From: Allohahella marinimesophila
GTDB lineage: Bacteria > Pseudomonadota > Gammaproteobacteria > Pseudomonadales > Oleiphilaceae
Length of the DNA: 64,000 nt
NCBI RefSeq assembly: GCF_039538005.1
Contig: NZ_BAABBO010000010.1
Location: forward strand, 62,001 to 126,000
Reading direction: 5' to 3'
This document shows, piece after piece, positions 35,218-44,451 of the stretch; within the stretch, counting starts at the first letter, position 1, and every line of letters begins with the position of its first letter. Under the pieces are notes generated by a model, which worked only from the letters and a program-made list of their open reading frames with translations, was not told the DNA's origin and searched no databases. Both the position numbers and the translations under genes were made by a program.

Positions 35218-35880
35218 TCAGGTTGTCTTGACCTTGTCGCGGGCATACATTCGGTAGGCGGCTGCCAGCAAGAAACAGGTGATGGCTGGAAAGGCGAGCG
35301 CAGCCACAGCAAAGGCGCTGAACAGCAGATATCCAATGGTGCCTCCGCCAATGAAGCCGCCAATGATGAGCAGGAAGAGGATGCCCTTGCGCCTGTCGAA
35401 CGGTTCGCCGCGTAGAGCCGCCCCAAACATCAAGCCAAGGTCGGTCACTACGCCGGTGACATGGGTGGTGCGAACGATGGCCCCGCTATATCGGGTTGCC
35501 AGCGCATTCTGTAACCCGCAGGCGGCGGAGGCCAGGTAGTGGCCAATGCTCGACTGCTCCTGCAGACAGTAAATGGCACCGAAGAGCAGCGCGCCTTCCA
35601 GTACCAGCATCGAATCATAGTGTCTGCCCAGTTTCAAAGAGCTACTTGAAAGGAAATAGCCTGAAATGGCTGAGCCGATCAGGAAGCTGACCAGAATGCC
35701 GGTCAGATGAAACACTGAAGCCCCCGACAGAAAGCCGGTGCCCAGCAAGGTCGCCGTGCCCGATAGATGCGAAATCGACTGATGTTCAAGCCCAAGAAGA
35801 CCCACGGCGTTCACGACGCCTGCCAGTAGCGCCAGGGTAAATGCTCCATACTCGACCCAACGGGGTAGCTTGTTGATCAA
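35218..35880 (-). CDS. YoaK/DUF1275 family membrane protein
   Basis: A 220-residue inner-membrane protein with about six helices. GVVNAVGLLGLEHQSISHLSGT near the start and RTTHVTGVVTDLGLMFGA in the middle are the signatures of DUF1275. The start is a TTG at 35880 with GGAG seven bases upstream. Function is unknown. Next upstream on the same strand is the DUF2834 gene. Confidence 0.85.
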   Translation of the reverse strand: MINKLPRWVEYGAFTLALLAGVVNAVGLLGLEHQSISHLSGTATLLGTGFLSGASVFHLTGILVSFLIGSAISGYFLSSSSLKLGRHYDSMLVLEGALLFGAIYCLQEQSSIGHYLASAACGLQNALATRYSGAIVRTTHVTGVVTDLGLMFGAALRGEPFDRRKGILFLLIIGGFIGGGTIGYLLFSAFAVAALAFPAITCFLLAAAYRMYARDKVKTT

Positions 35881-35909
35881 GGGCCTACTCCAGCCCGCGG
35901 CGCGGGCGC

Positions 35910-36263
35910 CTATACATGCTCATCCGAAGAGCGCTTATGTGATGACTTTTCCTGGCTAAGGCGCATGAGCAGATAGACCGCGAATCCGGTCGCTACGCCC
36001 GGAACGATGCCAAGCACCAGGGCAATCCAGCCATAACGTATCTGCCTGGTTGAAGCCTCGTACCACACCCACGCCGCCAACACGAACCAGCAGAAGAACA
36101 CATCCATGGCGTAGCCCGAGGCATACGGGTTGACGAAACCGGCTGCAAAGGCACCGATCAGATCCGGACGCTCCACAAGCGGGGGCACGACCACCGCAAG
36201 AAAAACAAGTGCAAAACCCAGTGCCAACACGATCAGCAGTTTTTGGAAGGTGCGAGTAGTCAT
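35910..36263 (-). CDS. DUF2834 family small membrane protein
   Basis: A 117-residue protein with three helices, including AAGFVNPYASGYAMDVFFCW and YGWIALVLGIVPGVATGFAV, matching DUF2834. Its ATG at 36263 overlaps the stop of the acyltransferase in ATGA, so the two are translationally coupled, and a longer frame opening inside the acyltransferase gene is rejected. The C-terminus is short and charged. Function unknown. Confidence 0.82.
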   Translation of the reverse strand: MTTRTFQKLLIVLALGFALVFLAVVVPPLVERPDLIGAFAAGFVNPYASGYAMDVFFCWFVLAAWVWYEASTRQIRYGWIALVLGIVPGVATGFAVYLLMRLSQEKSSHKRSSDEHV

Positions 36264-37342
36264 GCGGAGCTCACTTTTGGGAACATTTCGCTGCCTGGAC
36301 CGCCGATATAATGACTGTCGCAGCGCAGGAATTTCTTTTCTACCAGATGCCAGAGCAGGACTGCGCTCACAGCCGTCAGCATGACCGTGGCCAGCAGAAA
36401 CTGCCAGGGCTGAGAGACGAACACCTGGCAGGCCAGAAGCACCTGGATAATGGGGAAATGTACGATATATACCCCGTAGGAGTAGTCCCCATACTTGCCG
36501 AAGTTCCCGAGGAAACAGAACAATCCGCAAAATATGACGAGCGTGGCAATGGCAAAAGGCAGGAGAATCGGCAGAGCGTAGACATGATTCACTGCAATGA
36601 TCAGCACTGAAGGCACTACAAATAACAGGACCCGGCGCAGGAACAGATCGAGGAAATAGAAAAAGAAGGCGCCCGCCAGAAAATACGAAAGCTGACCCGG
36701 CAACTGGTGAGCCAGTCTGACGAGAAATTGAGAGCCGATCTGCTCGCCGTAGTTCTGCAACCCCAGGGCGTACATGAGCGAGAAAAGGTAGCCCAGCAAA
36801 AGCACCGACAGCGGATTGAAAGTCCGGGACAGCCAGATGAGAACCGGAACAGCGATATAAAACATGGCTTCGATTTTCAGGGTCCACAAGGCGCCATTGA
36901 CCGCTGAGAGTTGATTGGCGGCAAAGACCCCGGGCAGCGACGGCTCGAGGAAGTTCAGGAACACCAGATTTGCCAGCAGATAGTCCAGCCAGGCTTCAGA
37001 AAAATAGGCCTCTGCAGGCACTGTACTGACGAAGAATAGTCCGAACGCCGACAGTACGATCACGATAGCGTAGGCAGGATAGATGCGACGAATACGCTTG
37101 ACCGCATAAGTACGCAATGACGCACTTCTCTCAAAGCTCATGACAATGAGAAAGCCACTGATAACGAAAAAAGCGCTGACCGCGACCTGTGAAGAAAAGA
37201 CAGTGCCGATCCAGGCCAACTCGACAAAACCAGAGAGCTCCCAGGCATGCACGAGGCAGACGATCGCAGCCAGCAACAACCTGATAAGATCGAAATTGTT
37301 GCTTTTCAGGCGGTCCAGGCCCGTCATCCTCTGCCGAGCCAC
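36260..37342 (-). CDS. Acyltransferase family 3 (OafA/NolL-like)
   Basis: A 360-residue inner-membrane acyltransferase with about ten helices. NNFDLIRLLLAAIVCLVHAW at the start is the family opening with the catalytic-type His, and SFERSASLRTYAVKRIRRIYPAY is the second block. GALWTLKIEAMFYIAVPVL is the third. These enzymes O-acylate surface or periplasmic sugars. No polysaccharide cluster is near. The start is GTG at 37342 or ATG at 37327; ribosome sites are poor for both. Confidence 0.88.
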   Translation of the reverse strand: MARQRMTGLDRLKSNNFDLIRLLLAAIVCLVHAWELSGFVELAWIGTVFSSQVAVSAFFVISGFLIVMSFERSASLRTYAVKRIRRIYPAYAIVIVLSAFGLFFVSTVPAEAYFSEAWLDYLLANLVFLNFLEPSLPGVFAANQLSAVNGALWTLKIEAMFYIAVPVLIWLSRTFNPLSVLLLGYLFSLMYALGLQNYGEQIGSQFLVRLAHQLPGQLSYFLAGAFFFYFLDLFLRRVLLFVVPSVLIIAVNHVYALPILLPFAIATLVIFCGLFCFLGNFGKYGDYSYGVYIVHFPIIQVLLACQVFVSQPWQFLLATVMLTAVSAVLLWHLVEKKFLRCDSHYIGGPGSEMFPKVSSA

Positions 37343-37358
37343 ATCGTCAGGACTTTAC

Positions 37359-37730
37359 TCAATCGAGCCCCAGAAATAACGACAGAATAAGCATGCTCCC
37401 AAGCAGGGCGACTATGCCATTCACACCTACCCCCCACCTGGGAGCATAATTGTCGGGAAACTCTGCAGCTTGCAGTGTATTGAGCACGTGACTGTATTGA
37501 CGCGACGAATAAACGGCGGCGAACACGCCCACGGCAATGAAAGCAAGACCGATCCAGAAAGTCATGACATCAGTGCCGTGCTTCACCGCCTGCGGTGAAA
37601 CGGCATCGAGAAATAACGCCGAGCGTTCAATCAGAAAGCCGAAGGCAATCAGCGCGAGGCTCGTTCTGTTCCAGGCTAGCAGCGTTCGCTCGGCGGCGAA
37701 CAATACTCTTGGATCTTTCAAATCGGACAC
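37359..37730 (-). CDS. YidH/DUF202 family membrane protein
   Basis: A 123-residue protein with three helices, opening with RVLFAAERTLLAWNRTSLAL, the DUF202 hallmark. The start is GTG at 37730 with AAGGA six bases before. It precedes the acyltransferase by 16 bases on the same strand, making a possible four-gene run down to 35218. Function unknown. Confidence 0.87.
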   Translation of the reverse strand: MSDLKDPRVLFAAERTLLAWNRTSLALIAFGFLIERSALFLDAVSPQAVKHGTDVMTFWIGLAFIAVGVFAAVYSSRQYSHVLNTLQAAEFPDNYAPRWGVGVNGIVALLGSMLILSLFLGLD

Positions 37731-37907
37731 ACAGTTTCCTTAAATCCTGGATAGAGACTCTGGATGGGATCAGTAAAAGTCAAAATACTATATACTAGGT
37801 GGGTTAACAGAAATAATAATTTGGTTATAGCGGCATGGCTTATCAGATTGTAAGACAACCTGAGGTCCGCTTGTTCATTTAATGCGTTTGACCTAAAGAA
37901 AAGACGT

Positions 37908-39704
37908 ATGGATGGTTACGAAAAAGCCCGTCTTGCCGCGCTAAGGCAACTCAACCTTCTGAACACGCCGCCGAGTGAAAACTTCGACCGCATCGTCAGA
38001 ATGGCCAGACAGATCTACGATTTGCCTATCGCTGCTGTTTCGCTGACAGATAAGGACCGCCAGTGGTTCAAATCGCGTGTCGGCGTCGAACATTGGGAAA
38101 TCCCACGCTACAAAGCCTGTTGCAATGAAGTCACGATGACCTCCGATTTAGTCGTGATCAACGACTTGCTGGCCTCGGATTTCTACGTCGATAGCGTGCT
38201 CGCCAGGTCGGGCATCAGATTCTACGCTGGCGCGCCGCTGGTCACCCACGATGGCTTCACGCTTGGTTCGATGTGTGTACTGGGACTTCAGCCGCGAGAA
38301 GCTTCGGATGATGAACTCACCGCATTGCAGGACTGCTCGCGTCTGGTCATGAACCAGATAGATCTCCAGCACGCAGTTGGTCGCATCGACTTCAGTAGTG
38401 GCCTGCCGAACTATGTTCAGTTCATCGAAGATCTCGACGATCTCGCTCGCGATCATCCAGGGCAACCATATTTCGCAGTCGGTACCGAGCTGGTTGACCT
38501 GAGCCAGTTGGGCTCATTGCAGCGGGTCATGGGCCCTACCTATCTATCGGAGCTTCTCTGTGTCGCTCGCAAGCGATTGGAATCGCATTCCACCTGGCCA
38601 GCAGCGCGTAAACTCTATCACATCGGACCCTGTCAGCTGGTCCATCTGGACACCGGCACGACCAACGGAGTTATCAAGCGCGCCCACCAATGGCATGAGG
38701 CGCTCATGACCGCCCATATCGAAGAGACCACCTCATTCACAATGAGCCCCGCGTTCGGGATTGTACCGTTCCGGCTCGGGAAGGGATCCCCATCAGCTAC
38801 ACTGCGGCGCGCCCATTGTGCCGCCCGTGACGCGAGGGATCATGATCTGGTAGCAGGGATCTATTCTGCGACATCGGATGCCCTGCATCGACGAAGCTTC
38901 AATCTTCTTTCCGATTTCGGCCACGCTGTCCAGTCGACCGATCAGCTACATCTGGTATACCAGCCAAGGGTGACGATGGCCACAGGCGCGTGTAAGAGTG
39001 CGGAGGCGCTACTGAGATGGCAGCACCGTAGCCTGGGCATCATCTATCCGATCGAATTCGTTCCACTTCTCGAACAAACGCCAATGTGCCGTCAGCTCAC
39101 AGATTGGGTGCTGCGCCATGCGCTCGCACAGGTCGGCGTCTGGCGGCGCCAGGGTCTTGACCTGAAAATCGCGATCAACGTTGCTGCAGCCAATCTGATC
39201 GAGACCGATTTTACCGATCGTGTGCTGGCCTATATGGCCGCTGAAAATCTGCCACTGGACTGCATTGAACTCGAGCTCACTGAAAGCGGCCTGCTCAGCA
39301 ACGGCCGCGCGGCTCGCGAGCAACTCTCACGTCTGGTCGATGCTGGTATTCACGTTGCTATAGATGATTTCGGCACCGGCTATAGCAGCCTCGCCTACCT
39401 GCAGGATATCCCTGCCCATGTGGTAAAAATAGACCGCAGCTTCATCACAAACCTGGAGCAGCATACCCGAGGCCAGACTCTCGTGAAGTCGATGATCAAT
39501 ATGGCACATGATCTCGGCTACAGCGTGGTAGCAGAGGGCGTCGAGACCTGCGAAAGCTATCAACGGCTCAATCTACTCGATTGCGATGAAGCGCAGGGTT
39601 ATCTCATCGCCAAGCCGCTGTCAGAAGTCCAGTTCAGCCGCTGGTTCAGAGCCTGTCGGAAAAAGGGGCTTTTCTCTGCTCAGAGTGGCACCTTGCTCAA
39701 CTAA
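37908..39704 (+). CDS. GAF-(degenerate GGDEF)-EAL c-di-GMP phosphodiesterase
   Basis: A 598-residue cytoplasmic protein. GAF domain: about 15-150 (PIAAVSLTDKDRQWFKSRVG, RFYAGAPLVTHDGFTLGSMC). Middle: about 155-335, resembles a GGDEF fold (IDFSSGLPNYVQFIEDL) but the active-site motif is replaced by HIGPCQLVHL. EAL: about 345-590, with SAEALLRW, ELTESGLL, IDDFGTGYSSLAYL and VVAEGVET, so catalytic residues look complete. It should break c-di-GMP, with the degenerate domain perhaps binding GTP. It is followed by a diguanylate cyclase gene 86 bases downstream. Confidence 0.92.
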   Translation: MDGYEKARLAALRQLNLLNTPPSENFDRIVRMARQIYDLPIAAVSLTDKDRQWFKSRVGVEHWEIPRYKACCNEVTMTSDLVVINDLLASDFYVDSVLARSGIRFYAGAPLVTHDGFTLGSMCVLGLQPREASDDELTALQDCSRLVMNQIDLQHAVGRIDFSSGLPNYVQFIEDLDDLARDHPGQPYFAVGTELVDLSQLGSLQRVMGPTYLSELLCVARKRLESHSTWPAARKLYHIGPCQLVHLDTGTTNGVIKRAHQWHEALMTAHIEETTSFTMSPAFGIVPFRLGKGSPSATLRRAHCAARDARDHDLVAGIYSATSDALHRRSFNLLSDFGHAVQSTDQLHLVYQPRVTMATGACKSAEALLRWQHRSLGIIYPIEFVPLLEQTPMCRQLTDWVLRHALAQVGVWRRQGLDLKIAINVAAANLIETDFTDRVLAYMAAENLPLDCIELELTESGLLSNGRAAREQLSRLVDAGIHVAIDDFGTGYSSLAYLQDIPAHVVKIDRSFITNLEQHTRGQTLVKSMINMAHDLGYSVVAEGVETCESYQRLNLLDCDEAQGYLIAKPLSEVQFSRWFRACRKKGLFSAQSGTLLN

Positions 39705-39790
39705 CCAGCATCCGTGCTCTCGATGCTCCATCGGAAAATACTCGTCTACACTGTAAGGCTTGAACATCCGATGAAGAGCGTGAAATATCG

Positions 39791-41638
39791 ATGACGAGTG
39801 GTTTGTATCGCGCAGGCACCTGTTCAGCCCAATGGCTGCTATACCTTGCGTTCCTGCTACTGTTTACCATGTCGGCAATCGCCGCTGAATCACCTGACTC
39901 TCCGACGCGGTCGCCTGTTCAGCTGGATGCACCACAGGGACGATACGAGCTTTCGTTAGCGCTCCGATACGTAGAAGACCCAGCCCATGACCTGAATCTG
40001 GCACGAGTTCAGGACCTGCAGGAGGCTGGTGAACTCAAGGGTGGCCAGTCGAAGGCTTTCAATTTCGGCTTTACTGACTCCGCTTACTGGTTTCATGTTC
40101 GCCTGCAGAGTCTGCATCCAGACGACGATGAATGGGTGCTTGAATCGCTCTATCCCATCATGGACTTTCTCGAGCTCTATATCGTCCGTCCCGGTGGCGA
40201 GATCCAGCATTTTCGATCGGGAGACTCCGTGCCTTTCGGGCAGCGATCGCTGTCCAATCACAACATCAATTTCGCATTCGATCTGGAGCCTGAGCAGACT
40301 GTCGATCTGTATCTGAGGGCTGCTACGAGCGGCGCCGTGCAGATGCCGCTCGTGCTCTGGACGAAAGATGCCTTCTTCGCGCAGGACCACGTGTCCAGCA
40401 GACTTTACGGCCTTTACTATGGTCTGCTATTGGCGCTAGCGATCTACAACCTGCTCATCTTCCTGTCGATCCGGGATATGAACTACCTGCTGTACGTTGC
40501 CTATATCGTCACCTACGGCCTCTTCCAACTGTCATTGAACGGCTTCTCGTTTGAACTACTCTGGCCAGACAGCCCCTGGTGGAACAATCGCGCCATTGCC
40601 TTCACGATGGGCTTGGGGATGGTGTTCATCATCGCCTTCAGTCAGTCGTTTCTTTCACTTAAAACGAATGCGCCTCGGACTCACAAGCTGTTCAACATCA
40701 TGCTGGTCCTGTTCATAGGGGTCATGCTGACTTCATTGATCCTGCCTTATGGCCCAGTGATCCGGGTTGGCACCTTGCTGACAGCCATCACCTCGGCCGG
40801 CATCTTCATCGTTGGCCTGCGCTGTTGGTTGCAGGATTTCAAACCCGCCCGCTACTTCATGATTTCCTGGACGATTCTGTTGTGCGGAATGCTGGTCTAT
40901 GCGCTGAAGACCTTTGGGCTTCTGCCGATCAATTTCTTTACGGAGTTTTCGATCCAGATTGGCTCTGCACTGGAGATGATCTTCCTCTCGCTTGCACTGG
41001 CAGATCGCATCCGACTGGTCACCACGGAAAATCAGCGCATGCAGCGCGAGCAGAACCAGGAACTGGAAAGACGGGTTGGCATGCGTACGCTCGAGCTTGA
41101 GGAAGCCAATAACAAGCTCAAGGAACTCAATGCCATCGACGGGCTGACCAAGCTGAAGAATCGAAGATTCTTCGATGAGACCATCGATCATGAATGGCGC
41201 AAGAGCTCGCGTGACGTATCCCATCTTTCGATCCTCCTGCTGGATGTCGACCACTTCAAACGGTTCAACGACACCTATGGCCACCAATGTGGCGATGCCT
41301 GTCTGCAGCATCTGGCCGATATCTACAAGGGCTGCGTCAGCCGTGCAGGAGACTTCGTGGCTCGTTACGGCGGCGAGGAATTTGCCATTCTGCTTTGCCA
41401 CACTTCGCCTGAAGGTGCCCGGCTGGTCGCGGAACGGGTAAGAGAACGAGTAGAACAGCATCCGCTTGAGTGGGAAGGCAAGTCGCTGCCAGTCACCGTC
41501 AGTGTTGGTGTCTCCAGCCAGATTCCCAAGTCAGCCGAACGGGACGTCTCCGCGCTGATCAGGGAGGCAGATGAGGCCCTCTACGCGGCTAAAGGCGCTG
41601 GCCGTAACCGAGTGATGGTCTATCAGCGTTCGTCTTGA
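39791..41638 (+). CDS. 7TMR-DISM diguanylate cyclase (GGDEF)
   Basis: A 615-residue membrane protein with the architecture of the protein at 22275. Signal segment about 12-32, DISMED2-type sensory domain about 45-190, seven helices about 200-395, coiled coil about 400-445, GGDEF to the end with active site ARYGGEEFAILLCH and DGLTKLKNRRFFDETI. The two share EFSIQIGSALEMIFLSLALA-type wording in the last helix, so they are paralogues. Next to a phosphodiesterase gene, it makes a likely opposed c-di-GMP pair. Confidence 0.92.
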   Translation: MTSGLYRAGTCSAQWLLYLAFLLLFTMSAIAAESPDSPTRSPVQLDAPQGRYELSLALRYVEDPAHDLNLARVQDLQEAGELKGGQSKAFNFGFTDSAYWFHVRLQSLHPDDDEWVLESLYPIMDFLELYIVRPGGEIQHFRSGDSVPFGQRSLSNHNINFAFDLEPEQTVDLYLRAATSGAVQMPLVLWTKDAFFAQDHVSSRLYGLYYGLLLALAIYNLLIFLSIRDMNYLLYVAYIVTYGLFQLSLNGFSFELLWPDSPWWNNRAIAFTMGLGMVFIIAFSQSFLSLKTNAPRTHKLFNIMLVLFIGVMLTSLILPYGPVIRVGTLLTAITSAGIFIVGLRCWLQDFKPARYFMISWTILLCGMLVYALKTFGLLPINFFTEFSIQIGSALEMIFLSLALADRIRLVTTENQRMQREQNQELERRVGMRTLELEEANNKLKELNAIDGLTKLKNRRFFDETIDHEWRKSSRDVSHLSILLLDVDHFKRFNDTYGHQCGDACLQHLADIYKGCVSRAGDFVARYGGEEFAILLCHTSPEGARLVAERVRERVEQHPLEWEGKSLPVTVSVGVSSQIPKSAERDVSALIREADEALYAAKGAGRNRVMVYQRSS

Positions 41639-41704
41639 CGATCCGGAAGACTCAATACGCCTTGTGTGCGTAAACCCATGTACACCCGGTCAAAAGGAAT
41701 ACTG

Positions 41705-42640
41705 ATGACCCACATGGACCGACGCACCTTGCTGCGTCACTTCGCTAGCGCTGGCGCTGGCATCATGCTTTCGAAGCCACTCGAGTTGCTTGCTGCGCCT
41801 GGCGCCGCCGTCACAACTCGCAAGATTCCCGGCACCGGCCAATCACTGGCCGTTATAGGCCTGGGCACCTGGCAAACTTTCAATGTTGGCAGCGATCCGG
41901 TGTTGCGCGACCAGCGAACCGAAGTGGTCAGCGCCTTCTTCGAGCTCGGCGGTCAAATGATAGACTCCTCGCCAATGTACGGATCGTCGCAGGATTTCAT
42001 GGGCTACGCGCTCGACAAGCTGGGTCATCCAGAGCAACTGTTTTCTGCCGAAAAGGTATGGACGAGTGACGGCGACGATACCCGCGAAGAAGTCGCCACG
42101 TCTGCGGATAAATGGAACCTGAAGCGATTCGATCTCATGCAGGTACACAATCTGTTGAGTTGGGAGCCGCATCTGGAAACATTGCAGACCATGAAAGACA
42201 ATGGTGAAATCAAGCACGTCGGCATTTCGACCTCACACGGACGACGTCACCGTGAGCTCGAACAGATCATGACCTCCCACGACATCGACTTCGTTCAGCT
42301 GACTTATAATGTTCTTGACCGTGAAGTCGAAGATCGTCTCCTGCCATTGGCGCAGGAAAAAGGTATTGCCGTCATTGCCAACCGCCCATTTGGAGGTGGC
42401 AGCCTGGTGAGCAGTGTTCAGAATGCTAACGAGCCACTACCGGCATGGGCGCGCGACATCGATTGTGAAAACTGGCCCCAGGTTCTGCTGAAGTTCATCG
42501 TATCGCACCCTGCCGTAACCTGCGCCATTCCAGCGACCACGAGCGTTGAACATGTGCGTGAAAACATGGGTGCTGCGCAGGGGGAGATGCCTGACGAGGC
42601 CACACGCCAAAAGATCGTCGACGCGGTTCGGGCTCTGTAA
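41705..42640 (+). CDS. Tat-exported aldo/keto reductase
   Basis: A 311-residue oxidoreductase. The ATG at 41705 has AAGGA six bases upstream; earlier starts do not. The N-terminus, MDRRTLLRHFASAGAGIML, has twin arginines and a hydrophobic stretch, so export by the Tat route is likely. The catalytic set is visible: Asp and Tyr in MIDSSPMYGSS, Lys in FSAEKVWT, His in LMQVHNLL. The reductase would fold with its cofactor before export. Aldo/keto reductases are usually cytosolic, so this is unusual; other exported members are known. Substrate unknown. Confidence 0.87.
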   Translation: MTHMDRRTLLRHFASAGAGIMLSKPLELLAAPGAAVTTRKIPGTGQSLAVIGLGTWQTFNVGSDPVLRDQRTEVVSAFFELGGQMIDSSPMYGSSQDFMGYALDKLGHPEQLFSAEKVWTSDGDDTREEVATSADKWNLKRFDLMQVHNLLSWEPHLETLQTMKDNGEIKHVGISTSHGRRHRELEQIMTSHDIDFVQLTYNVLDREVEDRLLPLAQEKGIAVIANRPFGGGSLVSSVQNANEPLPAWARDIDCENWPQVLLKFIVSHPAVTCAIPATTSVEHVRENMGAAQGEMPDEATRQKIVDAVRAL

Positions 42641-42655
42641 GGACAGTCTGACCCC

Positions 42656-43384
42656 ATGATGCCAAATGATATTTCGACTTACAGCCTTCAGGATTTCATG
42701 CCGATGGAATCGGAAGTCTACTTCCGGCTGTTCGTGCGCCAGAACGAAGCAGTCTGGCCATGGCAGGGCGTGGCGCTGCTGCTTGGGCTTGTTGCCTGTT
42801 ACCTCATATGGCAGAGACATCATGTCTGGCAGGCACGTGCTGCAGGCCTCATTGTCGGATCAGCCTGGGCCTGGGTCGGCTACAGTTTTCATATGCAACT
42901 CCATGGTGAGCTGAACTGGGCGGCCACCTACATGGGCTGGGCCTTCATCGTTCAAGGTGCCCTGATGGCGGCTTGGGGACTGCGTGCACGCGCTGTGAAT
43001 GACTGCGCAAGTACTCGTGCAAGGGCCTGGCTGGGGCTGGCCCTCATTGTCTATGGCTTTATCGTCTACCCACTGCTAGGACCGCTCAGCGGCCGCAGCT
43101 GGGCTGGCATCGAGCTATTCGGAACAGCGCCCGACCCCACCGCGATCGTGACCCTCGGTCTTTTACTACTCACGCCCCGCCTACCCTGGTTGTTCGCAGT
43201 CATACCGGCGCTATGGTGTCTATACAGCGGTGCAACCTGGTGGGCCATGGACTGGCAAGCTGGAGTAGCCACGCCAGTCACAGTGGCGATATTCTTTTTT
43301 GCAGCATTTATGCCTAATCGCCTGAGATGTCGACAAGCAAGCGACCAGTCGACCCTATCAGCATCAGAAAGGCGCCTGCAATAA
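42656..43384 (+). CDS. DUF6064 family membrane protein
   Basis: A 242-residue protein with about seven helices. The opening, YSLQDFMPMESEVYFRLFVR followed by QNEAVWPWQGVALLLGL, matches DUF6064-type integral membrane proteins. The start is the first or second ATG at 42656 or 42659. It lies 15 bases after the reductase gene. Its last 71 bases overlap the convergent YrhK-like gene. Function unknown. Confidence 0.75.
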   Translation: MMPNDISTYSLQDFMPMESEVYFRLFVRQNEAVWPWQGVALLLGLVACYLIWQRHHVWQARAAGLIVGSAWAWVGYSFHMQLHGELNWAATYMGWAFIVQGALMAAWGLRARAVNDCASTRARAWLGLALIVYGFIVYPLLGPLSGRSWAGIELFGTAPDPTAIVTLGLLLLTPRLPWLFAVIPALWCLYSGATWWAMDWQAGVATPVTVAIFFFAAFMPNRLRCRQASDQSTLSASERRLQ

Positions 43385-43529
43385 ACAGCCACACACCCAC
43401 TAGCTTGAAGGCCTCCATAGCGGGTAAAAAAAGGATACTGCCAATCAGAAAGGCGACGTTGCCGAGCAAGCCCAGCGACAGGTGGATCCAGCCATATTTA
43501 TTGACGATTACATGCAGAATGTCATGCAT
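43314..43529 (-). CDS. YrhK-like small membrane protein
   Basis: A 71-residue protein with two helices, LSLGLLGNVAFLIGSILFL and LVGVWLFIAGAFLMLIGSTG, matching the YrhK domain that occurs alone or in tandem. ATG at 43529 with a GAGGGGG tract upstream; a longer frame from 43682 has no homology. It is the last gene of the oxidase run and its 3' end overlaps the DUF6064 gene by 71 bases. Function unknown. Confidence 0.72.
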   Translation of the reverse strand: MHDILHVIVNKYGWIHLSLGLLGNVAFLIGSILFLPAMEAFKLVGVWLFIAGAFLMLIGSTGRLLVDISGD

Positions 43530-43614
43530 GGAAAAAGAGCCCCCCTCATTAAAATGGTTGTGAATGCCTACGCAGAAGAAAGCGAAGAAGTTTTGTGCGA
43601 AATAAGGACTGCTA

Positions 43615-44451
43615 TCAGGCTTCCGAGTGTCTAGCCTGAGCGACAACCGTCCGCTGCATCTGCTTGGTCCAGCGATAGCCAACCCAGGCAGAAGCGAGCA
43701 GATACGGCACAGCGCCTGGTACCCACATGATCAGTCCGGCGAGCTGCTGATCTTCCAGCCCGCGAGCGTCGCCGTATAGGGGGCTGCTGGCGAAAGTGAG
43801 CACAGCGCCGAGAAAGCCGGTGTTCATGAGGGTGAATAGAAGGGCCGCAAGCGCCCAGCCCATGTGGCGCCGGCTACTGTGAAGCACCACCCACCACAAC
43901 AGACCAGCCGTCACGAGGAAGAGAGTATGTTCCGTGAGGTGCCACCAGGGGTCGTCCAGAGCCAGCCTGTAGAAGTGTGGTGTATGCCAGAACCAGATCA
44001 CAAAGGCATGAATATAGGCTATGAGCATTGGATGCCTTGCGCATCGCAGCAGCGGCCCAGCCATCCTGGCGATGAGACGTCCTCCGGCCGCAGCGAGTTG
44101 GGGCAGCGGGCGACTCAGGACCCACAAGGGCGCAATGACCACAAGAAACAGCATATGCTGAACCATATGCCAAGCGGTGCTGTCCTGCGCCAAGGTATCC
44201 AGCGGGCCGAGCACGGCCAGTAAGCTGAGCAACATAGCCGCATGAAACCCGGCAAGCCGGACCTTACGCGGCGGCTGACGGAACGCACCCGACAGGTACA
44301 GCAACCAGAGTGTAGCGAGAACGAGCGCACTGACTCCGGCCGCTAGCTGACTGTCCGTATCGCCGGCTAGCGGGCTATGGGCTAACGCTGGGCTCGGGGC
44401 AACGATTGCTGCGGCACAAGGCAGGTACAGATGCCTTCGTCTCAGAGGCAT
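43615..44451 (-). CDS. CtaG-like cytochrome c oxidase assembly membrane protein
   Basis: A 278-residue protein with a signal-like start and about seven helices. Conserved His-containing segments AWHMVQHMLFLVVIAPLWVL, VIWFWHTPHFYRLAL and WHLTEHTLFLVTAGLLWW mark the caa3-type CtaG family (copper/heme assembly), distinct from Cox11. It starts ten bases inside the previous gene, so it is translationally coupled to the oxidase operon and likely assists its assembly. Confidence 0.88.
   Translation of the reverse strand: MPLRRRHLYLPCAAAIVAPSPALAHSPLAGDTDSQLAAGVSALVLATLWLLYLSGAFRQPPRKVRLAGFHAAMLLSLLAVLGPLDTLAQDSTAWHMVQHMLFLVVIAPLWVLSRPLPQLAAAGGRLIARMAGPLLRCARHPMLIAYIHAFVIWFWHTPHFYRLALDDPWWHLTEHTLFLVTAGLLWWVVLHSSRRHMGWALAALLFTLMNTGFLGAVLTFASSPLYGDARGLEDQQLAGLIMWVPGAVPYLLASAWVGYRWTKQMQRTVVAQARHSEA

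Noticed and set aside
35910..36887. 325-residue version of the DUF2834 protein
   Set aside because: The extra 5' part lies inside the acyltransferase gene in another frame and has no domain; the coupled ATG at 36263 fits.
40733..41461. 242-codon minus-strand frame over the second diguanylate cyclase
   Set aside because: The GGDEF motifs are on the plus strand and the minus translation is not protein-like.
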